IMG/VR virus record: IMGVR_UViG_3300034062_000334
Span: 1 to 27,392 of that record
DNA length: 27,392 nucleotides
Direction: 5' to 3' (one strand)
DNA from: a virus
Below the pieces are notes generated by a model. That model worked only from the letters and a program-made list of their open reading frames with translations, was not told where the DNA came from and did no database searches. Numbering within the stretch: the first letter of the stretch is position 1; each line of letters begins with the position of its first letter. Shown piece by piece: positions 23,801 through 27,392 of this stretch. The translations under genes and the position numbers were made by a program.

Positions 23801-25023
23801 TCTTGGCCTGCGCTTTGATCCGTAGCTGCTTCGCGTTTGGCTGTGTAACCTTCCCGTGCGCCAGCAGCCGCGCCCATACCAAAACCTGCCGCACCTTCCA
23901 TAGTGCCTTGACTGACAACACCACGCATTGTGGGTACATCAAAGCCCTCGCGTTGCAACGCAATATTTTGCGCCATTTGTTCTTGCGCACCTTGCGGGAA
24001 TTCGGTTGCAAACTCTTTACCCGCCGTTATAACGCCTTGTTTGACAACGCCTCGTTCCGCTGCAAGCGCCGTTTCTCTTGCCGTAACTTCTTTAACCGCA
24101 GCTTTGGCGGCTTCTCTACCCGTTGTTTGTGTAGCAACGGTAGCGGCAGCTTGTTCTGCTGTGGTTCGCCCAATAATATCTTTTGCCAGCTGCCGGGCAA
24201 TAACAGGCTCCACACCTGTTCTAGCTCCAACTACGCCAATTGCCGATGCAAGCAAAATCTGATCTAAGTTCTTGCCACCATACTCTTGCGCCTTGACCGC
24301 AGCGGCTTCAATTTGGTCGGGCGTCATCTTGGTCTTTTCAGCCAAGACTTGTTTGGTGGCATCATAGATCGCGCTCTTGGCAGTGCCCGCGCCCATGATT
24401 GCGCCTGTACCAAGCGTAAGCCCTGTAGCTACCAGCGGCGCACCGCCAGTAACCAAAGTAACTAAGCCAGCAAGAATAGCGGGGGCAGCAGTACCTAAAG
24501 AGTTAGAAATAACATCAACAGGCGCAACAGACATTGCCTTAATACCCGCTGTCACCTGATCCAGAATGCCTTTATCTTCCGCCTCTTTCATGATGCGGGC
24601 AATTTCTTTGCTGTCTTTCTTGGACTGAGCGCTGTACAAAGCAGCTATCTCATCTTCTACACCACGAAGACTTTTAGACACACCACTATCTGCACCAAAC
24701 GCATCGGCAATTAAGCGTACACCTGTAACAGCACCAGCCCCTACCTTAAGAGGCACGTCGGCAAACTGACGAAGAACACTTTGGTCTTGCGGTCTTGGTT
24801 CAGGCGCTTTTGCAGTCTGACCGGGAATTTGGTCAACAGCGCTTCTACCATCTATAGGTGGCGTAGCAGCTTTAACAGTTAAGGGCATCCACTCGTTTTT
24901 TATCAACCCAAACTTTTCCCCTGTATCAGGATTACTAGCCGTTTTAGAAAAAGGAACCCACTCGTTATCAATCAACGCGAAGCGTTCCCCTGTATCAGGA
25001 TTGGTAGCAGTTTGGAGTGCCAT
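17839..25023 (-). CDS. Giant polyvalent virion-type protein with HExxH peptidase motif and LPD38-like C terminus
   Basis: 2394 residues. The N terminus has two tandem 23-residue repeats (NPDTGE-R/K-F...LI-x-NEW-x-P; residues 8-24 and 31-47). A hydrophobic Ala/Gly-rich stretch follows (about 176-215), then Pro/Thr-rich linkers (ATTPP repeats near 440) and long coiled coils (about 750-1100). HEVVH is at 1146-1150 with a possible third zinc ligand at Glu1203 (NPYEFLAYAL). The C-terminal region has the look of large polyvalent protein domain LPD38 (LGLGRDVVIQIPWG-like and MLRPVSEYLMN segments). Such proteins are packaged and ejected into the host. The ribosome site is weak; translation is coupled, 2 nt after the upstream stop. 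Confidence 0.85.
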   Translation of the reverse strand: MALQTATNPDTGERFALIDNEWVPFSKTASNPDTGEKFGLIKNEWMPLTVKAATPPIDGRSAVDQIPGQTAKAPEPRPQDQSVLRQFADVPLKVGAGAVTGVRLIADAFGADSGVSKSLRGVEDEIAALYSAQSKKDSKEIARIMKEAEDKGILDQVTAGIKAMSVAPVDVISNSLGTAAPAILAGLVTLVTGGAPLVATGLTLGTGAIMGAGTAKSAIYDATKQVLAEKTKMTPDQIEAAAVKAQEYGGKNLDQILLASAIGVVGARTGVEPVIARQLAKDIIGRTTAEQAAATVATQTTGREAAKAAVKEVTARETALAAERGVVKQGVITAGKEFATEFPQGAQEQMAQNIALQREGFDVPTMRGVVSQGTMEGAAGFGMGAAAGAREGYTAKREAATDQSAGQDYKDLFTTASDDIKAGAPQATQEQLDLINAATSSGATPPATTPPATTPPASTDALAKAQAYIDEGKPNTFKAKNLVKELGLDVPAGEGFNARAIEAIKAHLGQGAPTQSVPAATPPAAAAQPASVKPQLPVAQEGEPAMQVQDGTRQPVPMSALTTPEALQRAGEVLSVPDRTPERILYELNFANSRGGLATWEIETILGLRNQEQTSRQGAPSGTDNAPSGAGAGVDAAANTTANAPRASVNQPGGVGGAGAAVPTGDTGAKTEFSALSQETQDEISKRRDEVLNLIEDGAAGKLIKNKLNYLNRLEEQHGLELFKPSSDGLPAKRSPYVSTQKLIDQGLQASASVQGGAPVFPIIGSSPEAVRAAMKLADKYEKRVEQERQRLLEESRGKSLPNIKVDDAIIENYEAKREEINAAADEHNKARDVSAEKIKQLYKAREDAEVKLEDANLDDPVNQALIDELDAQIVEAEKNLQVKNKLPNWDKEITPVEKEVYLDKIRNNTPKEHEEAARALLEFRRQQGIESREGEGTLNRNDQRLIKGYEDNREVTGKVYGFKFPAWRDLSNAAKAIYLRTVANNSGLQQDVGFAEVAQQIISENGDISSKDKQAQNKNIQKIKDEVRQKSEKLQEYYQKLRDKQSSTSGEMPKASEQLPNDLVQLAKDNNLEGLLKGIAEKLKNADVTHRKIYQQIAKLVANLGLKTQIKFVDSLPDGDLAIYKADKDTIYVTPEGLTYTTILHEVVHAASVRVMNLFLTGKKNLLTQYQIKAVEQILAIMKSTKGALESRHPNAYDNPYEFLAYALTDKIFQVDLQGEGVEYAQDVAFGLRKDKILDRMPGKKSMWSEFKKAIAGIVGYKPGQMVSNNFMMELNSAFEDILSVPTEPIYLTDLPAKAPKVPKGKGSQRLPRVGGMDDPKNREAYKLSEKEYPGSKLVKAVKDLFKVQGWRDKATAFVDTTYEIGSFERRADLGGKIVRDMSGSFNNIAEHMTLATGEKLQFLTHYIDEPLTNLKQAFGDWMKVADKSFDDALIDFHMFAEMFHEPERRTALWVQAVPLNTTKNLVQNGKPISAAERRTQILGDPSKGIPGLKDQVELTAAQQKQLWSELTSLAENYADVAGYTPRDIKIDPTKPNSAQALKKENALYNVLGIDQKEVDLRKTQFDALPQEQQDAIMKIFDSTKDLAKATKELNKIGNYWSYPVSNVTGMYDYQFYMPFKGVSKNTAMADLLDPDTMGQGRIGTGKGSRGKALQEIEHATHGRFAVSDNPLLQLMSDAYKGADRAGRRNFSQSIKNALPKSKLNPNGTGIIDGEIVEHIPFTARETVDLSKYKGGANIFHYNEDGSIDILRINNPKLLNAVRYSFKEEKPLWDLANDVTGWIGAQHTRYNINFAPKNFVVDMFTNAWNMGGGKMGPLSAPKYIGLMAARVLQNGLGKAWEVALLNEKGDKQSQQLMINSAKKDPFVRDMLELIKFGGKTAYIESFSIKNNTEKLRKLKNKNWVASTKESIDALLDSWSGMFELTSRTAAYSIFKEYYYKQQIKDGVSDVKGPNGEMSPAERAACTQAAAETKNLTNFEKVGTYGRELGGLYMFIRPSAISATRAIETASPAFTPVSWAEENMPAVVRDDPKAKAEYIKNFKKLRTNSQIMVVGLTASGYVAYLMAMMMAPDDEWKRNSVRSDNMQQWTRNARFHIPDSVGLGRDVVIQIPWGFGLGAFPSIGAQIGGMVHGQTSFKDGMGNILGSILTDSFLPIPISKIPPSESPLMWAFDSVVPSMLRPVSEYLMNMNGIGQTINSATQRKFGDAFTGGDRIPEVYKDFAAWLYDKTKGERNISPNTMYFLTNSYVDGIARLGEMAYNWIDLSKGDKRFNPKTDLALLGSFFGSKSNVDAREFTKVQEKVKDLETRLKTLNKTNRATALEFRAENPGVESAISIYNQQVARLDKIRKRANEIRVMDIPPIDKEEFLRLNILQQNMLKHEIIERLKGYNIEP
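23657..23701 (-). repeat. 15-bp tandem repeat encoding Ala-Thr-Thr-Pro-Pro units
   Basis: GGAGGTGTAGTCGCA occurs twice in a row (23657-23671, 23672-23686) and a third partial copy follows (23687-23701, ending GCGCCC). On the minus strand it writes Ala-Thr-Thr-Pro-Pro in a linker of the giant protein. Such repeats are prone to copy-number change by slippage. Confidence 0.85.
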
Positions 25024-25025
25024 CT

Positions 25026-27392
25026 TTAATCTACTTTAGCGCCGGGAGGTGGAGGGGGCGCTCCTGTATCAGATCCTTTTTTTGCCTTGGTATCTGGGAG
25101 ATCAATTTTTCTTGCGCGTAAACGGTCTTCCAAGATTGATACAGTTTTATCTGCTGTATCACGCATGGTTTTAAAAGAACCTTGAAATTCTGCCAGTGCT
25201 GTTTTAGCGTCAGACTGCATTTTTCTAGCCGCTGGAGAACTATTTCCATCTATTGTGGCGTTAGAGTCAGCTAAAGCCCTTTGATATTCATCAGACTTCA
25301 TGATATTGCCAATTCGTTGTTCAGCAGTTCCTTTTGCATCCTGCGCAGATCTCCAAATTCCAAGCAGTCTATCAGTGCTTGCATCCGCCTTATCCGCAGA
25401 ACGCCATGAAGCATCAATCTTCTTAAGTCTTTCGTCAGAGTCAATCCTCATCTGCGTAATGTCTCTTTGCAGACCCGCGTAGCGAATGTCTTTTGCTTCT
25501 TCGCGTTGACCCTGACGAATATCTTTTGCTTCGGCGCGTTTGTCTGCGCGTACGCCTCTAGCTTCTTCTTCTTGAATCTTGATGATCTCTAGATTAACCG
25601 TCTGCATCCTGTCAGCCCACTTAGTTTTAAGAGCCGTGGCAGCTTCAAAGTCGCCCTTCTTCTCAAGGCGAGTAGCTTCATCAAGTCCAGCAATAGACTT
25701 GTCGATCTCCATACGGATTCTTTTAGCTTCTTTCTCATCAGAAATAATATTAGCCACATTTGCTTTTACCGCACTCATACCAGCAACGAGAGTTGGGCCG
25801 GGTGTTGAACCCCATGTAGAGAAGAATTCTGCTGCGCGAAGATATCTGTTGCGCCTTGCTTCATCTTCGGCATTAGCACGCTCCGCCATAAGTTTTGCTT
25901 TTTGCTCAACACCGGGTGCTTCAAGTCCCGCAGCTTGCTTAGCGGCTCGGACTTCTGCCAGTCGGTCTTCATATGAAACAGCCGCTTCTCTAGATACATC
26001 AGTCTGCAAAGCTTTCATTGCAGGAGTGAGATCAGTAGCGCCTTGAACTGCTTGATTCAAAGTAGGAGGAGCAGCGGGTGGAGTTGGCACAGCTTGCATA
26101 ATGCCTACTGGATTTTTCGTTATATCCTTAACAGGTTCGCCTTGCAATACGCGTTGCTGCAATATCTGGCTCGCAGTAAGTGGTGGCGCAACAGGTTTTT
26201 CGTCGGTAACAAGACTTTGATTATTTTCTTCAGTTGGTTCTTTAAACGCAATGATGCCGCCGCCAGCCATGCCGGGAGCTTTACTTAGTTGACGTTCACG
26301 CAAGATGCGCTGCGCCATGCGTTTGACTGAAGGGCTAGATGATTCTTTGAGTTGCTTTTGAAGACCCTGCTCGTCCATATTCTCAAGATCGCTCTCAACT
26401 TCACCGCCCACGTCATAAGAGATGATGCCGCCTTTGGCCTTTGCCGGTGCTGGTGGGTTAAAAGCGTTGTACAGAGACGCGCCTGTACCTGCTGTGCCAA
26501 TAGCTTGCGTCAAAGTGTTTGGTTGCGCCACGTACTGCTGAGTAGTCTGAGCCTGCATAGGCAAACCACGAATCATGTTGGACATAGTGCCCAACTGCAT
26601 AAGCGGGTATTGCTGCGCATTGGCATAGTCTTGCATCGCTTGGTTTATTTTCTGCTGCTCTAAAGCCTGCTGCTGAGCACCCATGGTGTTCTGCAAGTTA
26701 TAGATGCCTTGTTGCGAAGCAAGTTGTTGTTGACCAAGCCCAGCAAGATTTTGAGCGCCAGATATCATTTGACCGTAGCCAGCTTGTTGCGCACCAATAC
26801 CTGCACCAACGCCTTGCATACCAGCTTGCCTACCCTGAAGATCAAGATTAGCCCCGTACTGTTGGGCTTGCTGAGCTTCTTTAAAAGCAGACTGAAGACC
26901 AGTAGCTTGGATATCACCTTTTTGTAGCGATAAGTTACGTGCAGCTTCAGCGTCCATAATTGCTTGACGAGATCCTCCAAACGCACCAGCTTGAACTGCC
27001 TGAGCGTTACGTTGAGTTCCTGCAATATCAGCTTGGCGTTGTGCTTCACGTTGCTGTACATCCACCACATTCTGCATGTATGGAGACATGTATGCCTGCA
27101 TAGCATTAGGGTTTGTTGCCTGCTGCGCGTAACGGTTTCCTGCCCCAGCAGTTTCATAGCCCAGACCAGATAGGCCAACGCCTTGACCAGCAGTGCCTAA
27201 TGATCCTTGAATACCAGCGCCTGTAACATCCATAGCCTGCCCAAATTGACTCGGCGCTTGCATATTAGCTATGCCTTCTTGCGCTCTGGTCTGCATGGGC
27301 TGAAAACCTGCAATACCTTTGCTTGGGTCGTAGGAAGTTTGGTTTCCTTGCGCGTCATATGTACCGCCATACGCTTTGTATGGTTGGAAGCC
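25026..27392 (-). CDS. Gly/Ala/Gln-rich virion-type protein, 5' end beyond window
   Basis: 788 residues are visible. The frame is open to the window edge, so the ATG at 27296 is not the start. The first 32 visible residues hold two GFQP repeats 28 residues apart. About 270 residues of Gly/Ala/Gln-rich sequence follow, with YMSPYMQNVVDVQQREA and AGAFGGSRQAI. Two GGII motifs (KAKGGIISYDVGGE; AGGGIIAFK) flank a helical piece, then long charged coiled coil (about 560-680) and a Pro-rich end. It lies 2 nt upstream of the giant gene and shares its transcript. I take it as a structural or ejected virion protein, but I recognise no defined domain. Confidence 0.65.
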   Translation of the reverse strand, partial: GFQPYKAYGGTYDAQGNQTSYDPSKGIAGFQPMQTRAQEGIANMQAPSQFGQAMDVTGAGIQGSLGTAGQGVGLSGLGYETAGAGNRYAQQATNPNAMQAYMSPYMQNVVDVQQREAQRQADIAGTQRNAQAVQAGAFGGSRQAIMDAEAARNLSLQKGDIQATGLQSAFKEAQQAQQYGANLDLQGRQAGMQGVGAGIGAQQAGYGQMISGAQNLAGLGQQQLASQQGIYNLQNTMGAQQQALEQQKINQAMQDYANAQQYPLMQLGTMSNMIRGLPMQAQTTQQYVAQPNTLTQAIGTAGTGASLYNAFNPPAPAKAKGGIISYDVGGEVESDLENMDEQGLQKQLKESSSPSVKRMAQRILRERQLSKAPGMAGGGIIAFKEPTEENNQSLVTDEKPVAPPLTASQILQQRVLQGEPVKDITKNPVGIMQAVPTPPAAPPTLNQAVQGATDLTPAMKALQTDVSREAAVSYEDRLAEVRAAKQAAGLEAPGVEQKAKLMAERANAEDEARRNRYLRAAEFFSTWGSTPGPTLVAGMSAVKANVANIISDEKEAKRIRMEIDKSIAGLDEATRLEKKGDFEAATALKTKWADRMQTVNLEIIKIQEEEARGVRADKRAEAKDIRQGQREEAKDIRYAGLQRDITQMRIDSDERLKKIDASWRSADKADASTDRLLGIWRSAQDAKGTAEQRIGNIMKSDEYQRALADSNATIDGNSSPAARKMQSDAKTALAEFQGSFKTMRDTADKTVSILEDRLRARKIDLPDTKAKKGSDTGAPPPPPGAKVD

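Noticed and set aside
23746-24267. 173-codon plus-strand frame and others opposite the late genes
   Set aside because: They are antisense shadows of the giant gene, cysteine/serine/arginine-rich and without ribosome sites.
27294-27296. ATG as the start of the Gln-rich protein
   Set aside because: The frame stays open for 32 more codons to the window edge with similar composition and a GFQP repeat, so the gene is truncated by the window.
1-27392. CRISPR array, insertion sequence, integrase or attachment site
   Set aside because: No regularly spaced direct repeats, transposase or integrase motifs were seen on either strand.

Overview
The window is a slice of a tailed double-stranded DNA bacteriophage genome (Caudoviricetes). 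The evidence is a family A DNA polymerase, a fused primase-helicase, a SNF2-type helicase, three small or RecB-like nuclease-type proteins, a DUF3310 protein, and a 2394-residue polyvalent virion-type protein next to a Gly/Ala/Gln-rich virion-type protein. The host cannot be read from the sequence. Shine-Dalgarno sites are canonical (AAGGAG) and ATGA start/stop overlaps are very frequent. There are no tRNA or rRNA genes and no CRISPR array. Nothing larger than about 165 bp is left without a gene.

Bases 1-7400, plus strand, are an early/accessory operon behind a textbook sigma70-like promoter (TTGACC, 17 bp, TATACT). First comes a DUF3150-like protein, a MoxR-type AAA+ ATPase, two tiny membrane proteins (65 and 28 residues) and a DUF2201-type protein joining an HExxH motif to a von Willebrand A domain. 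These are followed by two unrecognised proteins of about 300 residues, a VRR-NUC nuclease, a 36-residue membrane peptide and a DUF3310 protein, and the run ends at a strong intrinsic terminator (7334-7359). Five related palindromic elements (CCCAGC-NNNN-GCTGGGTC plus an AT-rich, purine-rich tail) are scattered through this region only. Two lie in leaders just upstream of start codons, one lies at a gene junction and is both coding and leader, and two lie inside genes; all three coding copies are read in the same frame as a PA-x-x-GS linker.

Bases 7400-17842, plus strand, are the replication/recombination block: two zinc-ribbon proteins, DNA polymerase I (exonuclease plus polymerase, leucine at the position equivalent to E. 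coli residue 762), small conserved phage proteins, a RecB/Cas4-like nuclease with four cysteines, an HNH-like protein, a structured 164-nt leader, a SNF2 helicase, a coiled-coil protein, a zinc-cysteine protein that may bind ssDNA, an HTH protein, a leader with competing hairpins, and a 947-residue AEP-type primase/DUF927-type helicase.

Bases 17839-27392, minus strand, are late genes: the 3' part of a Gly/Ala/Gln-rich protein whose start lies beyond the window, then the giant protein with an HExxH peptidase motif and an LPD38-like C terminus. The two transcription directions converge on a shared TTAA at 17839-17842 with no visible terminator. The strongest leads for novelty are the dispersed palindromic element with in-frame coding copies, and the MoxR/DUF3150/vWA-metallopeptidase module with two micro-membrane proteins.
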